A DNA stretch of 5,964 nt from positions 1 through 5,964 of the forward strand of contig DVAB01000035.1 in the NCBI GenBank assembly GCA_014189685.1, in the 5' to 3' direction. The notes beneath the pieces are model-generated. The model had not been told where the DNA came from, ran no database searches, and saw only the letters and a program-made list of their open reading frames with translations. The stretch's first letter is position 1. Each line of letters starts with the position of its first letter. This document shows positions 1 through 4,604 of the stretch, piece after piece. The position numbers and the translations under genes were made by a program. Source of the stretch: Candidatus Naiadarchaeum limnaeum. Lineage in GTDB: Archaea; Undinarchaeota; Undinarchaeia; Undinarchaeales; Naiadarchaeaceae.

Positions 1-1
1 A

Positions 2-745
2 GAAGAAAAAGAAATATCGGCTGAAAAAGTTGAAGAAGAAACTCTAGTGAAGCTTGCGAAATTTTTGCATGAGCACCCAAAGACAAGAGAAACTTTACAG
101 ACAATTCTCACTGAGCACGAGGATGAAATTAGGAAAAAACTCGGCCGCGGACTTCCAGATATTGTTGAGGAAGTCCATCAGCTTTATGAAGGATCGAAGC
201 ACGCCATTAAAACTCAAGAAGCCACAGCATTTTTTGAGGCAGCTGATTTAATGCTTCTAAAAGGAAAGGAATTGATTGAAACGCAAAAAGATGAGAAAGA
301 GGAAACAGCACAATTAAAGCGCGAACTTAGTTTTACAAGAAGAACAATAAACAGAATAAAGGAAGCAATAGAAGCTGGAGAGATTACTTTAGAAAAAGAA
401 AAAACCGAGGAGTATCACTTTTTAGAAATTTTAGCAATTTATGTTAGGCAGGCAATAGTAGAAAGTGAGCGCGAGATAAATCAGCTTGAGGCAACTCCTC
501 GAAAGGGCGATCCTGATTATGAAACAAGCCTAAAAACTCATAAGGAGTTAAGAAAAGAATTGGCTAAGTTTGAGGATATTTTAAAGCGATTAATAGATGA
601 AATTGTTTACGAGGCGCATCTGCTTTCTGAGGACACAGCATTAGTGAGTAAGATGAAGAGAGTTAACAGGCAAGTTTATGGAAAGGAATATAAACAGCAG
701 ATGAAGCAGGAAATCCGCGCTGAGAGCAGATTTAAGATTGAATAA
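2..745 (+). CDS. Charged helical (coiled-coil) protein, 5' end cut off
   Basis: I do not recognise this protein. The frame is open from the window edge to the TAA at 743-745. A GTG at 47 could begin a 232-residue protein, but no GGAG-type site precedes it, and the 15 codons before it are in frame and acidic (EEKEISAEKVEEET), like the rest of the protein, so I treat the gene as truncated at its 5' end. The visible 247 residues are very rich in Glu and Lys, with no membrane segment and no signal peptide. Long helical stretches with heptad-like hydrophobic spacing run through the middle (ELSFTRRTINRIKEAIEAGE, then FLEILAIYVRQAIVESEREI), so a cytoplasmic coiled-coil or helical bundle is likely. 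The C-terminus is basic and polar. The next gene has its own promoter, so co-transcription is not required. The coding call is firm; function is unknown. Confidence 0.85.
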   Translation, partial: EEKEISAEKVEEETLVKLAKFLHEHPKTRETLQTILTEHEDEIRKKLGRGLPDIVEEVHQLYEGSKHAIKTQEATAFFEAADLMLLKGKELIETQKDEKEETAQLKRELSFTRRTINRIKEAIEAGEITLEKEKTEEYHFLEILAIYVRQAIVESEREINQLEATPRKGDPDYETSLKTHKELRKELAKFEDILKRLIDEIVYEAHLLSEDTALVSKMKRVNRQVYGKEYKQQMKQEIRAESRFKIE

Positions 746-747
746 TC

Positions 748-755
748 TTTAAATA
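748..755 (+). promoter_or_regulatory. TATA box for the 778 operon
   Basis: TTTAAATA is centred about 26-27 bases before the ATG at 778. That is the normal archaeal distance from TATA box to transcription start, so the mRNA probably begins at or next to the start codon (leaderless). No ribosome-binding sequence lies in between, which agrees. Confidence 0.65.
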
Positions 756-777
756 AGCTTCTAATCACTGGATAAAT

Positions 778-1323
778 ATGGCTGAAGAAGAAAAGAAAGA
801 GGAAGAGAGCGCAGAAGTAAGCTCTAAAGACTTGATGGTAATCCCAATGAAGTATATTGGGCCAATGATTATTGGTTCTATTATTTTAGGGAGCCTTGGA
901 AAAATTTTTCTCCCAGGTGTACTTGCAAATTTTGGCCCAGCTATAATAGAGCCATTCACCTCAATCTTGTGGGCATATGGTGCGATAATTGTGTTGCTGG
1001 TAATGACTGGCGATAAAAAATCAGGAAGACAAATAATTGCCAGTGTAACGCCGCTTTTAGTTTTTGCATTAGTTCTTCCAACAATTCTTGGATTTTCTTA
1101 CGATGGAGTAATTGCACCAGTAGTGTTTATGGCTCTCGCTCCTTTCATTGGAAATTTTTTAAGAGGAGGAATAAAAGCTGCAGGCGCGCCTGCTGGAGCG
1201 CGCGTAGAAACTTGGAGAAAGGAGTGGCTTGAGGAAGACGAGGAAGCAAGGCCTGCTCTGCGAGAAGGCGATATTGCAGCAGTTAGAGATGCTGCTCGTG
1301 TTTTAGTTCAGGAGACAACTTAA
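778..1323 (+). CDS. Four-pass membrane protein of unknown function
   Basis: This 181-residue protein is not recognised. It has a very acidic N-terminal tail (residues 2-18, Glu/Lys-rich), about four hydrophobic segments (roughly 21-41, 58-77, 86-104 and 109-127), and a charged C-terminal tail of about 50 residues with an EWLEEDEEARPALREGD stretch. An even number of passes puts both tails on the same side, probably the cytoplasm, where the acidic N-tail and mixed C-tail could bind a partner. The ATG at 778 is chosen because a TATA box lies 26-27 bases upstream and the acidic start fits a soluble tail. The TAA at 1321-1323 is followed at once by the next ATG at 1324, so the two genes form an operon and the coiled-coil protein next door is the obvious candidate partner. 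There is no catalytic motif that I can see. Confidence 0.88.
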   Translation: MAEEEKKEEESAEVSSKDLMVIPMKYIGPMIIGSIILGSLGKIFLPGVLANFGPAIIEPFTSILWAYGAIIVLLVMTGDKKSGRQIIASVTPLLVFALVLPTILGFSYDGVIAPVVFMALAPFIGNFLRGGIKAAGAPAGARVETWRKEWLEEDEEARPALREGDIAAVRDAARVLVQETT

Positions 1324-1857
1324 ATGGCAATAGATCCAGATGTGCAACATGCATATGAGGAATTGAAAAACGATGCAAATGTATTAGGAAAAAAAGTTTT
1401 TGCTTTAGCTGAAAAAGTAAAAAACACTTCTGATCATAAATTTGCAAGAGCTAGAGAAGATATCAGAGAACAAATATATGGATTGAGAAGGAAGGTCCAA
1501 CAAGTTAAGGGAATAATAAAGGGTGAGATGGGAAAAATTGCAAAAACCCAGCCAATAGTTCAGGCATTTGTTTCTGCAATCACAACAAAAGAAAGCGCAA
1601 TTGCAAGATTGCAACAAGAGGAGATAAACTTAATCAGGGCAGGAGCAGCTGCTGCTCAGATAGAAGAGGTTTCAAATAAGCTGATGACCCTTAGACATGC
1701 TCTAACACAGGAAGAATTAGAAAAAGAGCGATTGATACAAAAATACTCAGAGGGAGAAAAATCAAACGATGATATCAAAGAGCTCGCTGGGTGGAGCAAA
1801 AAGTTAGATCACATAGACGATGCTCTTTCAAAGATTTCCAGCAACTTGGGAATTTAA
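1324..1857 (+). CDS. Soluble coiled-coil protein, operon partner of the membrane protein
   Basis: This 177-residue protein has no membrane segment. It is almost wholly helical by composition: residues 8-75 and 86-145 show regular hydrophobic/charged alternation typical of coiled coils, separated by a stretch around 74-85 (TQPIVQAFVSAI) that may be a turn. An alanine run lies at 107-111 and a short polar region (SEGEKSNDD) at 142-150 before a final helix. The family is not recognised. The ATG directly abuts the stop codon of the upstream gene with no space for a separate ribosome site, so translation is probably coupled to that of the four-pass membrane protein. A cytoplasmic scaffold or adaptor bound to that protein is a reasonable guess from gene order only. 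The next gene upstream of this pair also encodes a helical, charged protein, but I see no clear sequence relation. Confidence 0.87.
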   Translation: MAIDPDVQHAYEELKNDANVLGKKVFALAEKVKNTSDHKFARAREDIREQIYGLRRKVQQVKGIIKGEMGKIAKTQPIVQAFVSAITTKESAIARLQQEEINLIRAGAAAAQIEEVSNKLMTLRHALTQEELEKERLIQKYSEGEKSNDDIKELAGWSKKLDHIDDALSKISSNLGI

Positions 1858-1866
1858 TTGAAAAAC

Positions 1867-1875
1867 TATTTATAA
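1867..1875 (+). promoter_or_regulatory. TATA box upstream of the inverted-repeat leader
   Basis: TATTTATAA lies 10 bases after the stop codon at 1857. A start of transcription would be expected near 1897-1900. That is about 125 bases before the first credible membrane-protein start at 2025, unlike the leaderless neighbours. The RNA would therefore carry the whole inverted-repeat cluster as a leader. Confidence 0.6.
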
Positions 1876-1914
1876 CCGCGTGAGAATTTTTATGGCACTA
1901 TGATGCGAAAAGAC

Positions 1915-2027
1915 TTGAAGTACTTCCCTTTCAATCCGAAAGCTTCGCTTTCGGATGCATTGCGAATCTTCGATTCGCAATGTCGCATATGTGAAATTCG
2001 GAAGTGCTTCAAAATGAATTTCACATG
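1915..2027 (+). promoter_or_regulatory. Structured leader: nested inverted repeats reaching the start codon
   Basis: Four stems can be read directly. P1: 1915-1927 (TTGAAGTACTTCC) with 2000-2012 (GGAAGTGCTTCAA), 13 pairs including one G-U. P2: 1934-1943 with 1947-1956, 10 perfect pairs around a TTC loop. P3: 1958-1968 with 1972-1982, 11 perfect pairs, also around TTC. P4: 1989-1999 (ATGTGAAATTC) with 2016-2026 (GAATTTCACAT), 11 perfect pairs. P1 encloses P2 and P3 as a three-way junction. P4 crosses P1, because the 3' arm of P1 lies in the loop of P4, so the two form a pseudoknot or are alternatives. Ninety of 113 bases can pair. The ATG at 2025 has its first two bases inside P4. The pairing is seen; a switch role is inferred. 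A palindromic mobile repeat is the main alternative. Confidence 0.55.
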
Positions 2028-2210
2028 ATCCCAGATTTATTTTTGTTAGGAGGATTGGATTTGATAACTGGTCTGTTTTTACTGAGCATGCGCGCGCCGA
2101 TTTACAAGCTTTTGGTTTACACAGTAACTCCTGATTTTGTTCTTTTGCTTGCAATTGCAATAATTGTAAAGGGAGTTTATTCAATTGTTTATGGTTTATT
2201 CTTCGGCTAA
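2025..2210 (+). CDS. Very small membrane protein, shortened relative of the next gene
   Basis: This 61-residue hydrophobic protein (MIPDLFLLGGLDLITG...) has two or three hydrophobic stretches (about 5-21, 29-47 and 50-60). Without gaps, its residues 12-55 align with residues 37-80 of the following gene: DL..GL.L near the start, VY.V in the middle and KGVY near the end are shared. The counterpart of the first membrane segment of that neighbour is missing, so the gene may be a 5'-truncated copy or a naturally shorter form. I chose the ATG at 2025; a GTG at 2004 would add seven polar residues (MLQNEFH) and lies inside the repeat structure. Neither has a GGAG-type site. The ATG overlaps, as ATGA, the stop of a short upstream reading frame (1900-2028), so reinitiation is possible. 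Function is unknown. Confidence 0.65.
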   Translation: MIPDLFLLGGLDLITGLFLLSMRAPIYKLLVYTVTPDFVLLLAIAIIVKGVYSIVYGLFFG

Positions 2211-2211
2211 A

Positions 2212-2466
2212 ATGACAATACAAATTCCGTTTCTTGCACTTGCTCTTGGAGTTTTTCTAATAGTTTCAGTTTTATTTCTCACAAGGAGTAAAATTGCAGC
2301 AATAATTTTTTCAGTTGTTGATTTAGTTGCTGGCCTGACTTTAGTTGGGAGCAAAGAAATTGCGGCCTCAATTTTTGTCTACCATGTTCCGGAGATTGTT
2401 GTTCTCTATATCGGAGCGGCAATGACTTTAAAAGGGGTTTATTATTTGGTTTTGAGTCTTCGTTAG
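2212..2466 (+). CDS. Small three-pass membrane protein, paralogue of the preceding gene
   Basis: This protein has 84 residues if begun at the ATG at 2212, one base after the TAA of the preceding gene. An ATG at 2185 is in frame but would overlap that gene and add a polar MFMVYSSAK, so I reject it. Hydrophobic segments lie at about 5-23, 27-46 and 57-82, joined by short loops with TRSK (24-27) and GSKE (46-49). The second half resembles the whole of the 61-residue neighbour (D37, L38, G41, L42, V56, Y57, V59, K74-Y77 match), so the pair arose by tandem duplication. No ribosome site is visible; tight spacing suggests coupled translation from the promoter at 1867. The family is not recognised and there are no polar residues suggesting catalysis. 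Confidence 0.78.
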   Translation: MTIQIPFLALALGVFLIVSVLFLTRSKIAAIIFSVVDLVAGLTLVGSKEIAASIFVYHVPEIVVLYIGAAMTLKGVYYLVLSLR

Positions 2467-2489
2467 CATTAAGCTTCAAGCTACCAGCC
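2462..2489 (+). repeat. Tandem seven-base units (TCNAGCN) ahead of a TATA box
   Basis: Four consecutive sevenmers can be read: GTTAGCA, TTAAGCT, TCAAGCT and ACCAGCC. They follow the pattern TCNAGCN with increasing divergence toward the stop codon of the upstream gene, which the first unit overlaps. The last unit ends four bases before TATTTA (2494-2499). The same unit, in the same direction relative to the promoter, occurs at 5012-5076. I infer a shared promoter-proximal element; a spreading low-complexity repeat is the alternative. Confidence 0.55.
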
Positions 2490-2492
2490 ACA

Positions 2493-2503
2493 ATATTTAT
2501 ATA
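2493..2503 (+). promoter_or_regulatory. Strong TATA box for the 2554 gene
   Basis: ATATTTATATA is the best TATA-box match in the window. The expected transcription start is near 2520-2525, giving a leader of about 30 bases. An imperfect dyad, TCACCACT (2511-2518) with AGTAGTGA (2523-2530) around TAAG, with one mismatch, straddles that start and could be an operator or a small 5' hairpin. Confidence 0.65.
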
Positions 2504-2539
2504 CCCCTTATCACCACTTAAGAGTAGTGACATAAAGTA

Positions 2540-2545
2540 GGGAGG
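2540..2545 (+). promoter_or_regulatory. Ribosome-binding site of the 2554 gene
   Basis: GGGAGG ends eight bases before the ATG at 2554. It is the strongest Shine-Dalgarno match in the window and fixes this start. Together with the strong TATA box it suggests high expression of the 95-residue protein. Confidence 0.75.
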
Positions 2546-2553
2546 AAAGAGAA

Positions 2554-2841
2554 ATGCCACATACATTATTGGCTCAAATCGCTCAGTTCGTAGGGCACGG
2601 AATTCCATTGTTCTTATTGACATTTGGAATTATGTACTTAGTGCTGGGATTTGTGATTAAGCCAATGGGATACGGAGCGCTTGTAATTCCAATTGCAGTT
2701 CTGGCAGTCGCAGCTGCTCTTGCATGGTTTGTTGTGAGCGGTGCTACATTTGGTGGATTCGTTTGGATTGCACCGGATGTGCTAGCCGTAGTTGGAGTTG
2801 GAATAGTGCTTCTAGTATTAGGTAGAGTCTTCGCGGGCTAA
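2554..2841 (+). CDS. Small three-pass membrane protein (95 residues)
   Basis: This protein has three hydrophobic segments at about 17-35, 42-62 and 74-92, a short polar N-terminus (MPHTLLAQIAQFVGHG) and almost no charged residues: K36 and R91 are nearly the only fixed charges apart from D75. It has no prepilin-type or secretion signal. Segment 1 carries GIPLFLLTFG, which closely matches DIPLFLFLFG in the next gene, and the lengths and topology agree, so the two are tandem paralogues. The start is fixed by GGGAGG eight bases upstream. Expression is probably high, given the best promoter and ribosome site in the window, and may be controlled by the sevenmer array at 2462-2489 and the dyad at 2511-2530. 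The family is unknown to me; a structural membrane component or small subunit is possible, but nothing in the sequence shows it. Confidence 0.87.
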   Translation: MPHTLLAQIAQFVGHGIPLFLLTFGIMYLVLGFVIKPMGYGALVIPIAVLAVAAALAWFVVSGATFGGFVWIAPDVLAVVGVGIVLLVLGRVFAG

Positions 2842-2846
2842 GGAAA

Positions 2847-2856
2847 CTTTTTAAAG
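2847..2856 (+). promoter_or_regulatory. TATA box for the 2879 gene
   Basis: CTTTTTAAAG is centred about 27-28 bases before the ATG at 2879, so a leaderless or nearly leaderless transcript is expected. A GGAG at 2869-2872, six bases before the ATG, could also serve transcripts reading through from the 2554 gene, giving two modes of initiation. Confidence 0.55.
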
Positions 2857-2878
2857 AGCTCTGAACTAGGAGAGAAAT

Positions 2879-3157
2879 ATGCCAATATTCCTCGACCCGC
2901 AAGGGATTTTGCTATTTGATATACCGCTGTTTTTATTCCTTTTTGGATTGCTATTTTTGATAGTGCGATTAGTATTCAGACAATACGACCCTATTTTAGG
3001 AACAGGGATTGCAGCTTTTGCAGGCGGTGCTGCTTTTATAATTGTTAGAAGTCAGTTTGAGATACAGAGATGGCTTTGGTTTAATCAGAGCATATTCTGG
3101 GGCCTCGTTGTTTTAGTTTTTATTGGAATTGTGGTATACTGGATGCTAAGAGTTTAG
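2879..3157 (+). CDS. Small three-pass membrane protein (92 residues), paralogue of the 2554 gene
   Basis: Hydrophobic segments lie at about 10-33, 39-57 and 70-90. The loop between segments 2 and 3 carries charge and aromatics (RSQFEIQRWLWFNQ, 57-70). The IPLFL..FG core of segment 1 (residues 15-23) aligns without gaps to residues 17-25 of the preceding gene. Differences lie mainly in the loops, which are more charged here (R30, R34, D37, R57, E61, R64), so the two may be non-identical subunits of one membrane assembly; that is inference. The ATG at 2879 follows the TAA at 2839-2841 by 37 bases and has both a TATA box at leaderless distance and a GGAG. The gene ends with TAG at 3155-3157, immediately before the next promoter. 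The family is not recognised. Confidence 0.86.
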   Translation: MPIFLDPQGILLFDIPLFLFLFGLLFLIVRLVFRQYDPILGTGIAAFAGGAAFIIVRSQFEIQRWLWFNQSIFWGLVVLVFIGIVVYWMLRV

Positions 3158-3160
3158 TAA

Positions 3161-3170
3161 AATATATTTA
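3161..3170 (+). promoter_or_regulatory. TATA box for the 3193 gene
   Basis: AATATATTTA is centred about 27 bases before the ATG at 3193. The intervening sequence has no GGAG-type site, so the gene is probably transcribed leaderless from its own promoter, separately from the small membrane genes upstream. Confidence 0.65.
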
Positions 3171-3192
3171 CCTAACAAATAACATATTTAGT

Positions 3193-3924
3193 ATGAAAGT
3201 ACTGCGGATAGTAAGGGACTTTTATAATCGCGTTTTAAGGAATGAAAAAATTAGGGAAAAATTTCCTTTTATTGTAAAGTATGATCCTGCTTTTAGAAGA
3301 ATTTATGCAAAATTAAGCGCTTCAGAACTTGATTTAGATGGCGCTTTTAATGAAATAAGAGTTACTCTTGGACCAGAGGTTTTTAAAAATTATGAGCTTT
3401 TGCGGTTGCTAAAAACCCTGAAAGAGGAAAACCAAAACGAGGTAAAGCGCTGGGCTGATATTATTGCGCAAAAATTGCCCACTGAAGAAAAGAAGTTTGG
3501 TAGGAGCATATTGGAAATTTTAGGGGGCAGTAGTAGGAGTGATAGATTCAAGGTAGCATTCGAGATGGTTGAGACAAAATTGAGGTCACGCAGAGGCCAG
3601 GTAGATCCGCAAATTGTAAAAATGTTCAAGGACGTTCAAAAAGATGCCGCAGGAATTGAGGCATCATCCAGTGGGCTGATTTTAGGAGGAGCCCTTCTAT
3701 TGTTTATGGGGATTATATTTCTTATTTCTGGAACTGATATAACTCTTGTTAAAATGCCAAGAGTGGGTGGCACTCCAATCATTGAGTTTTCATTAGGAAT
3801 TATTCTGTTGTCCGTAGGAGCTGCTGTCATAAGACATGCTTTTTTCAAGCGCCAAATTGAAGAAGAAGTTGAGAGGGCTGAGAGACGTGGATACAGAAGA
3901 GCAACGAGGAAGAAAAAACGATAA
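3193..3924 (+). CDS. Membrane protein: soluble N-terminal half, two-pass hairpin, basic tail
   Basis: This 243-residue protein is not recognised. Residues 1-155 are charged and mainly helical by composition, with no secretion signal, so they are probably cytoplasmic. Two membrane segments follow (about 160-180, Gly/Leu/Ile-rich after ASSSG, and 195-215), linked by a short loop (TDITLVKMPRVGGTP) that should lie outside. The C-terminal tail (216-243) returns to the cytoplasm and is strongly charged, ending RRGYRRATRKKKR, which could contact lipid head groups, nucleic acid or an acidic partner. The ATG at 3193 is set by a TATA box at leaderless distance. A T-rich run follows the stop. The two-pass arrangement with a large cytoplasmic domain recalls membrane platform proteins of pilus systems in a general way, but I see no TadC/GspF signature and do not make that call. 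Confidence 0.86.
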   Translation: MKVLRIVRDFYNRVLRNEKIREKFPFIVKYDPAFRRIYAKLSASELDLDGAFNEIRVTLGPEVFKNYELLRLLKTLKEENQNEVKRWADIIAQKLPTEEKKFGRSILEILGGSSRSDRFKVAFEMVETKLRSRRGQVDPQIVKMFKDVQKDAAGIEASSSGLILGGALLLFMGIIFLISGTDITLVKMPRVGGTPIIEFSLGIILLSVGAAVIRHAFFKRQIEEEVERAERRGYRRATRKKKR

Positions 3925-3925
3925 T

Positions 3926-3932
3926 ATTTTTT
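3926..3932 (+). terminator. T-run terminator after the 3193 gene
   Basis: An ATTTTTT run begins just after the TAA at 3922-3924. Archaeal RNA polymerase can stop at short T-runs without a hairpin. The 14-base gap to the convergent stop codon at 3939 leaves room for little else. No equivalent T-run is seen for the minus-strand transcript here. Confidence 0.4.
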
Positions 3933-3938
3933 AATTAA

Positions 3939-4550
3939 CTATTTCGGAGGAGGCTTTAAATCGCGCACTTCTTTTATCAAAGCAGGCAATGCACTGCTCA
4001 TTATCTGATTCATTGAATTAATAGTAGCTTTAATTTCATCAAGATCTTTTTGATTTTTAGTTGGCAGTTCAGAAATTTCATCTTCGAGGTCAGCATATTT
4101 TTCATTTAATTTTTCAAAAGTAGTATACATTTTTTCAATCTCATGCTCCATCTTTCTCAATTCATCTAGCTCATCATTTAAATTTTTAAGTTTTTCCCCG
4201 AATTCTTTTCGGACTTCATCCGCAACTTCGCGTGCTATTTTTTCAACATCTTCTGTTGTATAAACGCCACCTTCCATGGGTGGCGCCTCTGGGGCTCCTG
4301 CCTGTGGTAAAAATTCTGGATACTCTCCCGGCGGTACTTCAGCTTCCGCGAATGGCCCCCCTTCTTGCGGGTATTCGTATTGAGGTGCTTCTGGTGAAGG
4401 CTCAGTTTCAATGCCCTCAGGCGGCTCTTCATATCCTTCCTCAGGAGGATATCCAACTTGCTCTCTTATCCCCTGCTCCTCCGCGGGATAAGTTTCCATA
4501 GGGGGAAGTTCTTCCTCTGGTTTTTTCTTTTTTCCAAACAAGCTTACCAT
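3939..4550 (-). CDS. Pro/Glu/Tyr-rich linker plus coiled-coil protein (203 residues)
   Basis: The N-terminus is short and basic (MVSLFGKKKKP). Residues 12-95 are a disordered-looking acidic segment dense in Pro, Glu, Gly and Tyr, with loosely repeated pieces such as YPAEE, GYPPEEGYEEPP and GEYPEF. Residues 97-162 form a charged heptad-patterned coiled coil, and 163-199 a second helix (LDEIKATINSMNQIM...) ending KPPPK. There is no membrane segment. The plan of flexible arm plus coiled coil suggests a cytoplasmic scaffold or tether. Archaellum accessory proteins of the FlaC/FlaD group have coiled coils and sit near the motor ATPase, so a similar role is conceivable beside the secretion ATPase here, but I see no diagnostic match. 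The ATG at 4550 is supported by GGAG at 4559-4562 (minus strand), eight bases upstream. It is second in an operon behind the 120-residue coiled-coil gene. Confidence 0.85.
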   Translation of the reverse strand: MVSLFGKKKKPEEELPPMETYPAEEQGIREQVGYPPEEGYEEPPEGIETEPSPEAPQYEYPQEGGPFAEAEVPPGEYPEFLPQAGAPEAPPMEGGVYTTEDVEKIAREVADEVRKEFGEKLKNLNDELDELRKMEHEIEKMYTTFEKLNEKYADLEDEISELPTKNQKDLDEIKATINSMNQIMSSALPALIKEVRDLKPPPK

Positions 4551-4558
4551 TTCTTCAT

Positions 4559-4562
4559 CTCC
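4559..4562 (-). promoter_or_regulatory. Ribosome-binding site of the 203-residue coiled-coil gene
   Basis: Read on the minus strand, GGAG lies eight bases before the ATG at 4550. It sits in the loop of a possible 8-pair stem (4547-4554 with 4572-4579) whose inner arm contains the start codon, so initiation here could depend on RNA folding. Confidence 0.5.
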
Positions 4563-4604
4563 TTCATAGGGAGAAATGGGAGAGGGTTATGCTTTCGAAC
4601 CATC

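Noticed and set aside
47-49. GTG as the true start of the first gene
   Set aside because: No ribosome site or TATA box at a suitable distance, and the frame stays open and acidic to the window edge, so a cut-off gene is more likely.
1838-1844. A single TCCAGCA resembling the sevenmer near the 1867 TATA box
   Set aside because: One isolated copy inside a coding region, over 20 bases from the TATA box, is expected by chance.
2004-2006. GTG as start of the first tiny membrane protein
   Set aside because: It would add seven polar residues in front of a hydrophobic protein and has no ribosome site; the ATG at 2025 with ATGA overlap is preferred, though not certain.
1915-2027. tRNA or other standard RNA gene
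   Set aside because: No tRNA-like arm sizes, anticodon loop or CCA end, and no C/D or H/ACA box pattern was seen.
2185-2211. Earlier ATG for the 84-residue membrane protein
   Set aside because: It would overlap the upstream gene by 26 bases and add a polar tail absent from the paralogue; the ATG at 2212 abuts the stop neatly.
1870-2223. 117-codon minus-strand reading frame over the hairpins and the first tiny membrane gene
   Set aside because: It is antisense to a pair of mutually similar membrane proteins, and its product has no coherent composition; its length is helped by the palindromes.
4232-4501. 89-codon plus-strand reading frame
   Set aside because: It is the complement of the Pro/Glu-rich segment of the minus-strand gene, whose biased codons keep the opposite strand free of stops.
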